Positions 53,775 through 61,903 of a DNA stretch of 64,000 bases are shown here, piece by piece. Under the pieces are notes generated by a model. That model was not told where the DNA came from. It saw only the letters and a list, made by a program, of their open reading frames with translations, and did not search any database. Source of the DNA: an uncultured Collinsella sp. (GTDB taxonomy: Bacteria > Actinomycetota > Coriobacteriia > Coriobacteriales > Coriobacteriaceae); NCBI GenBank assembly GCA_958353395.1, contig CATWSG010000004.1, positions 62,001-126,000 on the forward strand, written 5' to 3'. The translations under genes and the position numbers were made by a program. Each line of letters begins with the position of its first letter. Position 1 is the first letter of the stretch.

Positions 53775-53780
53775 CATGAC

Positions 53781-55034
53781 ATGGAAAGACGCGAACATAC
53801 ATACGGTTATGAGGATGCCGTGGGCGTCACGCCGCCTCCCTGGACGGGTCCGGCGGTGGGCCTCATGGACCTCGATGCGTTTTTTGCGAGCGTGGAGATG
53901 CTCGACCATCCCGAATGGCGCGGAAAACCGCTCATCGTGGGCGGAGACGCCGATTCGCGTGGCGTCGTGTCCACGTGTTCATATGAGGCACGTCGCTTTG
54001 GCGTGCACTCTGCCATGGCCTCGGCCGAGGCGCGGCGCTTGTGCCCGCAAGCCATTTGGACGCATGGGCATTTTGATCGCTATCGTGAGGTCAGCGCGCA
54101 GGTCATGGCAATTCTCGCTGACGAGACCCCGCGCGTTGAACGCGTATCCATCGACGAAGCCTTTATCGATATCACACCGGGTCGCTTTGCGCCCGAAGAC
54201 CCGCTGCTGGTTGCGCGGCGTATAAGCGACCGCGTGGCAGGGCTGGGAGTGACCTGCTCCATTGGCGTGGGCTGCAACAAGACGGTCGCAAAGATCGCAA
54301 GCGAGCGGGATAAGCCGTTTGGGCTGACCATCGTGCGCCCCGGAACCGAGCAGCGCTTTTTGGCCGCGCTGCCGGTATCTGCCATGAGCGGCATCGGACG
54401 CTCGGCCGAGGAGCGACTGCGCCGCATGCGCATCTACACCCTCGGCGAGCTTTCGCGCGCGCCTGAGTCCACACTGGCCTCTATTTTTGGCGTCAACGGC
54501 GAACGCATGCGCCAGCGTGCGCTGGGACTCGAAATCTCTGAAGTCACGAGTCTCGACGAAGAGCGCGAGGTCAAGTCGGTCAGCAATGAACGCACCTTTG
54601 CGAAAGATTTGACTGAGCGTAGGGATATTGAGGCGGCGATTGCACTGTTGGGAGAGTCAGTGGGACACCGTCTGCGCCGTCAGGGGCTGACGGGTGCCAC
54701 GGTAACGCTCAAGCTTAAGTATTCGTATGGAAGCGGTCGCTCGGCACAGCGCCGACTGCTTCATCCGACAGACGATGAGAACATCTTCGTGGCGGTTGCG
54801 CTCGAACTGCTCGACAACATCTGGCAGGAAGGCATGCATGTTCGCTTAGCAGGCATCGGCATGAGCGATTTCGACCACCAAGGCGGGATCCAAACTGACC
54901 TGTTCTGCGAGATCGATGACCGCGGAGCCCAATCCAGCGACCGCCGCGACCTATCCGTCGCCATCGACGCCGTCCGAGACAAGTTCGGCGACACCGCCCT
55001 ATCCTTCGGCCGCCAATCCCGCTTCAACGATTAG
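53781..55034 (+). CDS. dinB: DNA polymerase IV
   Basis: Y-family lesion-bypass polymerase. The 417 residues contain the metal-binding LMDLDAFFASVEM (Asp30) and SIDEAFIDIT, the CSYEARRFGVHSAM finger region and a little-finger domain. The C-terminus lacks an evident QxxLF-type clamp motif at the very end but has QTDLFCE. It is the only plus-strand gene in the right half. There is no ribosome-binding site; the -10 box abuts the ATG. Confidence 0.95.
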   Translation: MERREHTYGYEDAVGVTPPPWTGPAVGLMDLDAFFASVEMLDHPEWRGKPLIVGGDADSRGVVSTCSYEARRFGVHSAMASAEARRLCPQAIWTHGHFDRYREVSAQVMAILADETPRVERVSIDEAFIDITPGRFAPEDPLLVARRISDRVAGLGVTCSIGVGCNKTVAKIASERDKPFGLTIVRPGTEQRFLAALPVSAMSGIGRSAEERLRRMRIYTLGELSRAPESTLASIFGVNGERMRQRALGLEISEVTSLDEEREVKSVSNERTFAKDLTERRDIEAAIALLGESVGHRLRRQGLTGATVTLKLKYSYGSGRSAQRRLLHPTDDENIFVAVALELLDNIWQEGMHVRLAGIGMSDFDHQGGIQTDLFCEIDDRGAQSSDRRDLSVAIDAVRDKFGDTALSFGRQSRFND

Positions 55035-55043
55035 TCCCTGAGG

Positions 55044-55087
55044 CAAAATGAAAGCCGGGCAGGTGCGGAAAACCGCAACTGCCCGGC
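55044..55087 (-). terminator. Terminator between rsfS and dinB
   Basis: The 9-bp outer stem (55054-55062 with 55079-55087) encloses a GCGG/CCGC inner helix. On the minus strand it is followed by TTTCATTTT, so it ends the rplU-rsfS run; it may also stop dinB transcripts. Confidence 0.75.
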
Positions 55088-55127
55088 GATATGCGTGAGG
55101 GTAGCTAACCCCGTCTCAAATGAGCTA

Positions 55128-55583
55128 CTAGAGGAGGTTGAGGGGGAGCTGGGGGGCGTCTCCCCAGAGTTTCTCGAGGCGGTAGAAGTCGCGGGCTTCG
55201 GGAGTGAAGACGTGGACGACAACCGAACCATAGTCCATGAGCATCCAGGTCTTCTGCTCGCGACCCTCGATGGAGAACGGGTGCTCGCCGCAAGCCTCGG
55301 CGACCTTCTCCTCGATCTCGTCGACGATAGAATCGACCTGGCGGTTGTTGGTACCGGTGGCAAGCACAAAGTAGTCGCACACATCGGAAAGCTCGGTCAG
55401 GTCGAGCACCTGAACGTCCTCGCCCTTCTTGTCGTAGGCGGCCTGCGCGGCGGCGCGGGCGACATCCTCGGCGGCGACACCGCTCGCGGACAGCGAGGCG
55501 GCAGTGCGGTCGGACGTGGCAACGAAGCTCTTGTGCTCCACACCTTCAAGAATCTGCTCGTCGGTCATGGTCTCGTCGGCCAT
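55128..55583 (-). CDS. rsfS: Ribosomal silencing factor RsfS
   Basis: Binds L14 and blocks subunit joining when nutrients fall. The C-terminal 110 residues carry the family pattern: ARAAAQAAYDKKGEDVQVLD, CDYFVLATGTNNRQVDSIVD and YGSVVVHVFTPEARDFYRLE. About 40 extra N-terminal residues, acidic and Ser/Ala-rich, precede it. AAAGAGG is five bases before the ATG at 55583. Last gene of the cluster that begins with rplU. Confidence 0.94.
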   Translation of the reverse strand: MADETMTDEQILEGVEHKSFVATSDRTAASLSASGVAAEDVARAAAQAAYDKKGEDVQVLDLTELSDVCDYFVLATGTNNRQVDSIVDEIEEKVAEACGEHPFSIEGREQKTWMLMDYGSVVVHVFTPEARDFYRLEKLWGDAPQLPLNLL

Positions 55584-55610
55584 GGAATACCTCTTTCTAG
55601 ACAGCCCGAG

Positions 55611-56219
55611 CTAGCGCAGCTGGGCGTAATGGTTGTAAATCGAAATAGCCGTGGGATAAAGATAGCGCCCGGACTGGATCACATAGACCAGACCCTGCGC
55701 AAAACAGGAGAAGAACAACTCGTCGAGCGAGGACTTCCCCACCATCTTGCGCAGCGCATGCGCATAGTCGCCGTGGCGGTTGGGCTCGATGGCATCGGCC
55801 ACAAAGACCACCATATCGAGCGGCGTCATGTCGCAAGCACCCACGGTGTGACGGTCGACAGCCTGGAAAACGGCCGGCGACAACTCGGGGAAAAGCTGCG
55901 GAAGCTCATAGGCGGCAACAGGGCCATGCAAAAGCGGCGTCGCGGCGGAAGGAGAGCCGGCAATCTTAATGCCGTAATGCAGAGCGCGCGTGACCAGCTC
56001 GTCGTCGGAGAGCACTTTGTCCCAGTCATGGATCAGGCCGGCGGCAGCGGCATCAAAGCGGTCAACGCCGTAGACCTCGGCCAGATGAAGTGCGGTCTCG
56101 GCAACACCCAGCGAATGCACATAGCGCTTGCGCTTATCCTTCATGCGAACATCGAGCAGCTCTTGAATGCGCTTGAGCAGCGCGCGCTCATCGCCCTCAA
56201 ACTGATCCTCTACCGACAA
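55611..56219 (-). CDS. yqeK: HD-domain YqeK-like Ap4A hydrolase
   Basis: YqeK proteins are HD-superfamily, iron-dependent symmetrical Ap4A hydrolases. The 202 residues show YVHSLGVAETALHLAE, AAGLIHDWDK (the HD pair) and VDRHTVG. Standard placement between nadD and rsfS supports the identity. The start is probably a TTG at 56219 after a GGGGG run; no strong ribosome-binding site exists. Confidence 0.9.
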   Translation of the reverse strand: MSVEDQFEGDERALLKRIQELLDVRMKDKRKRYVHSLGVAETALHLAEVYGVDRFDAAAAGLIHDWDKVLSDDELVTRALHYGIKIAGSPSAATPLLHGPVAAYELPQLFPELSPAVFQAVDRHTVGACDMTPLDMVVFVADAIEPNRHGDYAHALRKMVGKSSLDELFFSCFAQGLVYVIQSGRYLYPTAISIYNHYAQLR

Positions 56220-56231
56220 CGTAGACCCCCA

Positions 56232-56909
56232 TCACTCAAAATCTTCTTGGCCCAGATCGGCATATAGCCTGCGTTTGCGAATGTAGCCGAGCACGGACTC
56301 GCTCGTAAGATAGCGCACGCTCATACCGCGGGCAACTCGCTTACGAATGTTCGTCGAGCTGATCGCCAACGCTGGAATCTGAATATAGCGCACGTCGAAC
56401 GGCAGCCCCGACTCTTTGATTCGGGCACGCGCCGTATCGATATCAAAGCCCGGTCGTGTCGCCGCAATAAAGGTAGCAAGCTCAGCGATTCGTTCGGCAT
56501 CATGCCAGGTCACGATATCGATGATCGCGTCGGCGCCCGTAATAAAGTAGAGCTTTACCTGCGGCGGGTAAAAGTCGCGAAGGGCATGAAGCGTATCGGC
56601 CGTATAGGTTACGCCCGGGCGGTCGATCTCGAACCGGCTCGCCAAAAAAGCCGGGTTCGCGGCGGTGGCGAGGACCGTCATGGCATAACGGTCCTCGGCA
56701 GGCGTCACCGGCTTGTCAAGCTTAAAGGCAGGAGAACCCGCCGGCATAAAGAGCACAGCGTCCAAGTCGAGCGACTCGCGCGCCTGCTCGGCGGTCACCA
56801 GGTGCCCGTAATGGATGGGATCAAAGGTGCCACCCATAATGCCGAGCCTAAACTCCTGCCCGTCCTCTAGAGGAAGCTCGGGCAGACCGATTCCACCGCG
56901 CAGCGACAT
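56232..56909 (-). CDS. nadD: Nicotinate-nucleotide adenylyltransferase
   Basis: Adenylates nicotinate mononucleotide for NAD synthesis. The 225 residues contain RLGIMGGTFDPIHYGHLVTA with the HxGH nucleotidyltransferase site and the C-terminal ISSTNIRKRV motif. About 20 extra residues precede the core. The ATG at 56909 follows obg by three bases. NAD supply complements the AdhE-based redox balance, but the linkage is only context. Confidence 0.96.
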   Translation of the reverse strand: MSLRGGIGLPELPLEDGQEFRLGIMGGTFDPIHYGHLVTAEQARESLDLDAVLFMPAGSPAFKLDKPVTPAEDRYAMTVLATAANPAFLASRFEIDRPGVTYTADTLHALRDFYPPQVKLYFITGADAIIDIVTWHDAERIAELATFIAATRPGFDIDTARARIKESGLPFDVRYIQIPALAISSTNIRKRVARGMSVRYLTSESVLGYIRKRRLYADLGQEDFE

Positions 56910-56912
56910 GGC

Positions 56913-58388
56913 TTACTCGCCCTCCGGTGTCTCGGTATCGCCCGCGGCATCCGCTGCATCCGTCGCATCGACAACCTCGACGCCCTCATCCGCAGCATCG
57001 GCCACGTCAATGGCTTCAACGGCAACGTCCTCGCCAGCATCCTCGAGCTCCTCGTACTCCGAGAAGTCCTCAGCGCCCTCAAAGTCAAAGGCGCGCTGGC
57101 AAATGCGGACCTCGTCGCCCGCACGGCAACCGGCCTTCTCGAGCGCGTCGTCAACACCCATACGCGCAAACTTATGCTGCAGGTAAATGACGGCTTCCTC
57201 ATTTTCCCAGTCGGTCTGGATGACCATGCGCTCGATGGCGCGACCGACCACGCGGAAGGCACCTGGCTCTTCCTGGACAATGCGGAAACGCTTCTCACGC
57301 TGCAGGCGGCGGCGCTCCCACTCATCGTCGCGCAGAACGACCGGCTCATCCGAGACAGCCAACTCGGCGCGCAGCTTAGCCACCTGCTCGCCCACGGCAA
57401 GCATCAGCGTGTTGAGACCGGCACCCGTCACGGCGGACACGGCAAAGAACATATGCCCATCGTCGAGCGCTGCGCGCTTAAGGTCGGCAATCTTGTCGGC
57501 CGTGCCCGGCGCGTCGCACTTGTTGGCAACGACGATCTGCGGACGCTCCGAGAGCTCGGCGCCATACTGCTCGAGCTCGCGGTTGATGATGTGGTAATCC
57601 TCGACCGGATCGCGATCCTCAAAACCACCCGTCATGTCGACGACATGCATGATCAGAGCCGTACGCTCAATGTGGCGCAGGAACTGGTGACCCAGACCCT
57701 TGCCCTCGCTCGCGCCTTCGATAAGACCGGGGACGTCGGCAACGACGTAAGAATATTCGCCGGCACGCACCATGCCGAGATTCGGCACGAGCGTGGTAAA
57801 CGGGTAGTCGGCGATCTTGGGGCGGGCGGCACTCATGCGCGCGATGAGAGATGACTTACCCACCGAGGGAAAGCCCACGAGCGCGGCATCGGCCATAAGC
57901 TTCATCTCGAGCTCAATCCAGTGCTCCTCGGCCGGCTCGCCCAGCTGGGCGAACGCGGGCGCGCGGCGCACCGACGTCACAAAGTGCGTGTTGCCCAGGC
58001 CGCCGGCACCGCCGGGCGCCACGACGACGCGCTCGCCATCGTGCACCAGATCGGCAATCTCGAACATCGGGGTCTGCGTCTCGGGGTCGAGCTCCCGCAC
58101 CACGGTACCCATAGGGACCTTGAGAATCAGGTCCTCGCCGCTCTTGCCGTTACGACGGGCACCCTGCCCGTGCGTGCCGCGCTCGGCGCGAAAGTGATGC
58201 TTAAAGCGGTAATCGATCAGCGAAGACAGCTGAGCATCGGCCTGGATGACGACATTGCCGCCACGACCGCCGTCGCCGCCATCGGGGCCGCCCTTGGGAA
58301 CAAATGCCTCGCGCCTAAACGACATGCATCCGGCTCCGCCGTCGCCGCCGCACACGTTAATGCGGCTGATATCGGTGAACTGTGACAA
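56913..58388 (-). CDS. obg: Obg/CgtA GTPase
   Basis: Ribosome-assembly and stress GTPase. The 491 residues contain the glycine-rich Obg fold (KGGPDGGDGGRGGNVV), the G domain with VGFPSVGKSSLI, DVPGLIEGASEG and NKCD, an OCT domain (about 360-430), and a strongly acidic tail of about 60 residues. It begins at a TTG with AGGAGG eight bases before it. The rpmA-obg-nadD order is typical. Confidence 0.97.
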   Translation of the reverse strand: MSQFTDISRINVCGGDGGAGCMSFRREAFVPKGGPDGGDGGRGGNVVIQADAQLSSLIDYRFKHHFRAERGTHGQGARRNGKSGEDLILKVPMGTVVRELDPETQTPMFEIADLVHDGERVVVAPGGAGGLGNTHFVTSVRRAPAFAQLGEPAEEHWIELEMKLMADAALVGFPSVGKSSLIARMSAARPKIADYPFTTLVPNLGMVRAGEYSYVVADVPGLIEGASEGKGLGHQFLRHIERTALIMHVVDMTGGFEDRDPVEDYHIINRELEQYGAELSERPQIVVANKCDAPGTADKIADLKRAALDDGHMFFAVSAVTGAGLNTLMLAVGEQVAKLRAELAVSDEPVVLRDDEWERRRLQREKRFRIVQEEPGAFRVVGRAIERMVIQTDWENEEAVIYLQHKFARMGVDDALEKAGCRAGDEVRICQRAFDFEGAEDFSEYEELEDAGEDVAVEAIDVADAADEGVEVVDATDAADAAGDTETPEGE

Positions 58389-58404
58389 CAGAATCGCCTC
58401 CTAC

Positions 58405-58448
58405 AAAAAAGAGGGAGACCCTTGAATCCTAAAACTCAAGTGCCTCCC
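58405..58448 (-). terminator. Terminator between rpmA and obg
   Basis: A 13-bp stem with one mismatch and one wobble (58413-58425 with 58436-58448) is followed on the minus strand by TTTTTT. Obg and later genes need read-through or another promoter. Confidence 0.75.
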
Positions 58449-58473
58449 ACATATGTGCTCTATGAAGGGTGAA

Positions 58474-58731
58474 TTACGCGTTCGCGAGCGGGCGTACGCT
58501 GACCCTGTGCTTGATACCCTTGTGGAACTCAACGGTACCGTCGACCAGCGCGAACAGCGTGTCGTCCTTACCACGGCCAACGTTCTCACCCGGGTGGATG
58601 TGCGTGCCGTGCTGACGGACGAGAATCGTGCCCGTGGTTACCGTCTGGCCGGCATAGCGCTTCGTGCCAAGGCGCTGACCGCGGGAGTCACGGCCATTAC
58701 GGGAGGAACCGAGTCCTTTTTTGTGTGCCAT
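58474..58731 (-). CDS. rpmA: 50S ribosomal protein L27
   Basis: Peptidyl-transferase-centre protein. The 85 residues begin AHKKGLGSSRNGRDSRGQRL and include GQTVTTGTILVRQHGTHIHP. The N-terminus is the non-cleaved type, lacking the extra FxxxFA-like leader cleaved in many Firmicutes. The ATG at 58731 has a weak upstream site. Follows rplU by 33 bases. Confidence 0.97.
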   Translation of the reverse strand: MAHKKGLGSSRNGRDSRGQRLGTKRYAGQTVTTGTILVRQHGTHIHPGENVGRGKDDTLFALVDGTVEFHKGIKHRVSVRPLANA

Positions 58732-58764
58732 TGTGTATACCTACTCTTTCGTTACGAGTGTAAT

Positions 58765-59139
58765 CTACTCGGCGACGGGAGCCTCGGCAACAGCCTCAGC
58801 CTCTGCCTTGACAGCCTTCTTGGCGCGGGAGGTAGCCTGAACCTTCACGATCTTCAGCTTGGTGAGCTGCTGACGGTGACCCTTCAGACGACGATAGCGC
58901 TTGCGCTTGTGGAACTTGAAGACCAGCTGCTTCTCGCCCTTGAACTGCTCAACGATCTGAGCGGTAACCTTGGCCTTGGCCAGCTTGTCGGGATCGGTGA
59001 CGATCTTCTTACCATCGTTGAGGAAGATAACCGGCAGGGTGACCTTGTCGCCCTCATTGCCCTCGATCTTCTCGACGGTGATGACATCGTCGGTGGCGAC
59101 CTTGTACTGCTTGCCGCCCGTGTTAACGATTGCGTACAT
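58765..59139 (-). CDS. rplU: 50S ribosomal protein L21
   Basis: Large subunit protein binding 23S rRNA. The 124 residues begin YAIVNTGGKQYKVATDD and include FHKRKRYRRLKGHRQQLT; the C-terminus has an Ala/Glu/Lys tail. I use the ATG at 59139, with AAGGGCAAG upstream, not the earlier ATG at 59160. A strong promoter lies directly upstream, over the end of the previous gene. Confidence 0.97.
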   Translation of the reverse strand: MYAIVNTGGKQYKVATDDVITVEKIEGNEGDKVTLPVIFLNDGKKIVTDPDKLAKAKVTAQIVEQFKGEKQLVFKFHKRKRYRRLKGHRQQLTKLKIVKVQATSRAKKAVKAEAEAVAEAPVAE

Positions 59140-59181
59140 GTTTACTTGCCCTTCATGCATCAGTTAGTGCAACAGCCGAAT

Positions 59182-59210
59182 ATAGTAGCAGGCGAAAATA
59201 CCCCCGTCAA
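59182..59210 (-). promoter_or_regulatory. Promoter of rplU-rpmA
   Basis: Minus-strand TTGACG (59210-59205), 17 bases, TACTAT (59187-59182) with TGC before the -10. The -35 overlaps the stop codon of the preceding gene. This is among the closest matches to consensus in the window. Confidence 0.75.
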
Positions 59211-60019
59211 CGAGTATGTGGAGCAAATCCACAAGTTCGCACAGGTATGGGGCTGACGAGTCGGCCCTCGTCGTCCTCGCATGCTTGATTCTGACGCTCG
59301 ACATCGTAGGAGCAGATGGTCACGAGGTCTTGCATACCGGTGGAAACAATAGGTGCATCCACGCCCGGGGTCAAGCCCTGCAACAAAACATCAGCAGCAG
59401 AAAGCAAAATCTCCGGACGCATGGAGCCCTCGTTGTCGGCATGGGTGTCGAGCATGAGCACCAAATGGTCCGGGCGCTCCCCCGCCGTGAGCTCATAGCC
59501 CACGAGCGTGTGATCCAAATCCAAGCGCTTGCTCTTTTTGCCGCGCGCGTAGTCGATGCCGTGGCCCGCGCGCAGCGTATCGATCGCACGACGCACCTCG
59601 TCGGCGCTTACGGGCGCCTCGGGATCCAAGTGCAGGTCGATGCGATACGACAGGCGCGTGAGCTGCGCCGTCAACGCCGGCGTGCGCACGTCGATATACG
59701 CCGCCTCGATGGGCGCCAGATCGGCCGGAGACGCCGCAGCCAGGCGCCCAAACGCCTCGTCGAGCGCCACGAACTCGGTCATAAACAGGTCATACCACTC
59801 GCAGGTCGACGACGTACCCACCGGCAGCGCCGAAGAGAAGCCCACGCGCATGTGCGGAGAGAAGCCCTGCGTGACGGCATAGGGAAGTCCCGCACGGCGC
59901 ACGATGCGCTCAATGGTATGGATTACTTCGAGATGGCCCAGGTACTTAAGGCGATCGCGCTTGCCATAGCGAACACGAAGCCTAAAGAGCGAGGGGTTGT
60001 CGGTCAGGCGCTCACTCAT
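59207..60019 (-). CDS. TIGR03936/DUF2344 radical-SAM-associated protein
   Basis: Companion protein usually encoded beside, or fused to, TIGR03960 radical-SAM enzymes; precise role unknown. The 270 residues begin FRLRVRYGKRDRLKYLGHLE and contain YAVTQGFSPHMRVGFSSALPVG, the family signature. The ATG at 60019 overlaps the radical-SAM stop (ATGA), suggesting coupled translation. The tail after residue 245 is poorly conserved, polar and probably flexible. Confidence 0.88.
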   Translation of the reverse strand: MSERLTDNPSLFRLRVRYGKRDRLKYLGHLEVIHTIERIVRRAGLPYAVTQGFSPHMRVGFSSALPVGTSSTCEWYDLFMTEFVALDEAFGRLAAASPADLAPIEAAYIDVRTPALTAQLTRLSYRIDLHLDPEAPVSADEVRRAIDTLRAGHGIDYARGKKSKRLDLDHTLVGYELTAGERPDHLVLMLDTHADNEGSMRPEILLSAADVLLQGLTPGVDAPIVSTGMQDLVTICSYDVERQNQACEDDEGRLVSPIPVRTCGFAPHTR

Positions 60020-61893
60020 GCGCGATCACCCATCAATACATTCTTGGCGTGGAGCGTGGGGCAGATCCCGCAGCCGGTGCACGACGTGCGGGTGCAGTCG
60101 GGAGTCGTGACGCCCTCGAGCGAGCGACGGTACTCGCGCTCGAGGAAGCCGCGCGTGCAGCCGGGGCTCACGTGCTCCCACGGCAGGCGCCAGTCCAACT
60201 CGTAGGGCAGGTGCACGAGCTCATTGAGGTCGATGCCGTTTTTGGCAGCAGCCTCCTTCCAGTTATCGAGCGAGAAATGCTCTACCCATGCGTCAAAGCG
60301 AGAGCCCGAGCGCCAAGCGTCGATGATGACGGGCGTCATGTCACGACCGGCGCGGGACAGCGCGGCCTCGATGAGCGAGGTCTCGGCATCGTGGTAATGT
60401 ACGCGGACGGCACGGTTGCGAACGCTCGTGATAAGCAGCTTCTGGCGACGCTTGACGTCGTCGTAGTCGAGCTGCGGGCACCACTGAAACGGCGTGGCGG
60501 CCTTGGGGATAAAGACCGAAACCGAGATGGACACCGAGATCGAGCCGCGACGAGCCTTGGGCACCACGGAACGACCGAGCTCCAGCACGTGATCGGCCAG
60601 ATTGGCGATGGCCACGATGTCCTCGTCGCGCTCGCCGGGAAGGCCCATCATAAAGTAGAGCTTCATGCGGTTCCAGCCGGCCTCGAAGGCCGCCTTGGCC
60701 GCACGGTCCAGGTCCTCCTCGGTCACGTTCTTGTTAATGATGTCGCGCATGCGCTGGCTGCCGGCCTCGGGCGCGAACGTCAGGCCGCCCTTCTTTTCGC
60801 CGGCGACCGACTCGGCCATATCCACGCCAAACGAATCCAGGCGCTGCGACGGAATAGACACGCGAATACCCGTATCCTCCAGGCGACGGTTGAGCCTGCC
60901 GAGCACGTCGCGAATGCAGGAGTGGTCGGTCGTGGAGAGCGAGGTCAGCGATACCTCGTCATAGCCGGTCTTTTCCAGACCCTGAATCACCGACGAGACG
61001 ATCTGGTCGGCCGAGCGCTCGCGCACCGGGCGATACGTCATGCCGGCCTGGCAAAAACGACAGCCGCGGGCGCAGCCGCGCAGGATCTCGATAGACAGAC
61101 GGTCGTGGACCAACTGCGCATAGGGCACGCACGACTGCGACAGCGGATTCGTGGCGCCGAAATCCTCGACGGCGCGCTTGTAGACCACGGTCGGCGCATC
61201 CTTGCCCTCACGCGGCACGGTGTAGCCATGCGGCGAGCAGGGCTCGTCGTGACGAACCTCATAGAGCGACGGCACGTAGTTGCCGGCAATGGATGCAAGC
61301 TGCTCGACAATCTGCGCGCGCGGGACTCCTTCGTCACGCAGACGGCGATGCAGCTGGCAGGTCTCGAGCAGCGATTCCTCGCCCTCGCCGATGAGGATAA
61401 CATCGAAGAAGGCCGCGTACGGCTCGGGGTTGTACACCGAGGGACCGCCGGCGATGATGATGGGGTCGTCTTCGCCTCGGTCGGCCGCTAACAGCGGAAT
61501 GCCAGCGAGGTCGAGCGCCTCGAGGAAGTTCGTCACCGCCATCTCGTGCGGCACATGCAGACCGACGATATCAAACGAAGCAACCGGCGCTGCACCCTCG
61601 AGCGACAGCAGCGGAATACCCGCCTCGCGCATGGCGTCACCCATATCGGGCCACGGCACATAGCCACGCTCACAGGAGATGCCCTCGGCCTGGTTAAGGA
61701 TGTTGTAGAGGATGGCGATGCCCTGGTTGGGCAGACCAACCTCGTACACATCCGGGTAGATCAGGCAGCAACGGTAGTCGGCATCGGCCTTGGAAAGCGT
61801 GCCCCACTCGTGATCGATATAGCGACTCGGCTTCTCGACCTTGGCGAGCAACGGCTCAATTAAATGAAAACAGTCTTGGTATGCAACGCGCAA
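60016..61893 (-). CDS. TIGR03960-family B12-binding/radical-SAM protein
   Basis: Radical-SAM enzyme of unknown substrate with an N-terminal cobalamin-binding-like domain. The 625 residues contain YPDVYEVGLPNQGIAILYN (N-terminal domain), the cluster motif GCARGCRFCQAG and FAPEAGSQRMRDIINKN. The C-terminal CTGCGICPTL holds additional cysteines. Start is a TTG at 61893 after AGGGG. With its DUF2344 partner and the downstream rplU-rpmA it forms a widespread actinobacterial and clostridial neighbourhood. Confidence 0.92.
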   Translation of the reverse strand: MRVAYQDCFHLIEPLLAKVEKPSRYIDHEWGTLSKADADYRCCLIYPDVYEVGLPNQGIAILYNILNQAEGISCERGYVPWPDMGDAMREAGIPLLSLEGAAPVASFDIVGLHVPHEMAVTNFLEALDLAGIPLLAADRGEDDPIIIAGGPSVYNPEPYAAFFDVILIGEGEESLLETCQLHRRLRDEGVPRAQIVEQLASIAGNYVPSLYEVRHDEPCSPHGYTVPREGKDAPTVVYKRAVEDFGATNPLSQSCVPYAQLVHDRLSIEILRGCARGCRFCQAGMTYRPVRERSADQIVSSVIQGLEKTGYDEVSLTSLSTTDHSCIRDVLGRLNRRLEDTGIRVSIPSQRLDSFGVDMAESVAGEKKGGLTFAPEAGSQRMRDIINKNVTEEDLDRAAKAAFEAGWNRMKLYFMMGLPGERDEDIVAIANLADHVLELGRSVVPKARRGSISVSISVSVFIPKAATPFQWCPQLDYDDVKRRQKLLITSVRNRAVRVHYHDAETSLIEAALSRAGRDMTPVIIDAWRSGSRFDAWVEHFSLDNWKEAAAKNGIDLNELVHLPYELDWRLPWEHVSPGCTRGFLEREYRRSLEGVTTPDCTRTSCTGCGICPTLHAKNVLMGDRA

Positions 61894-61903
61894 CGGAAAA
61901 CCC

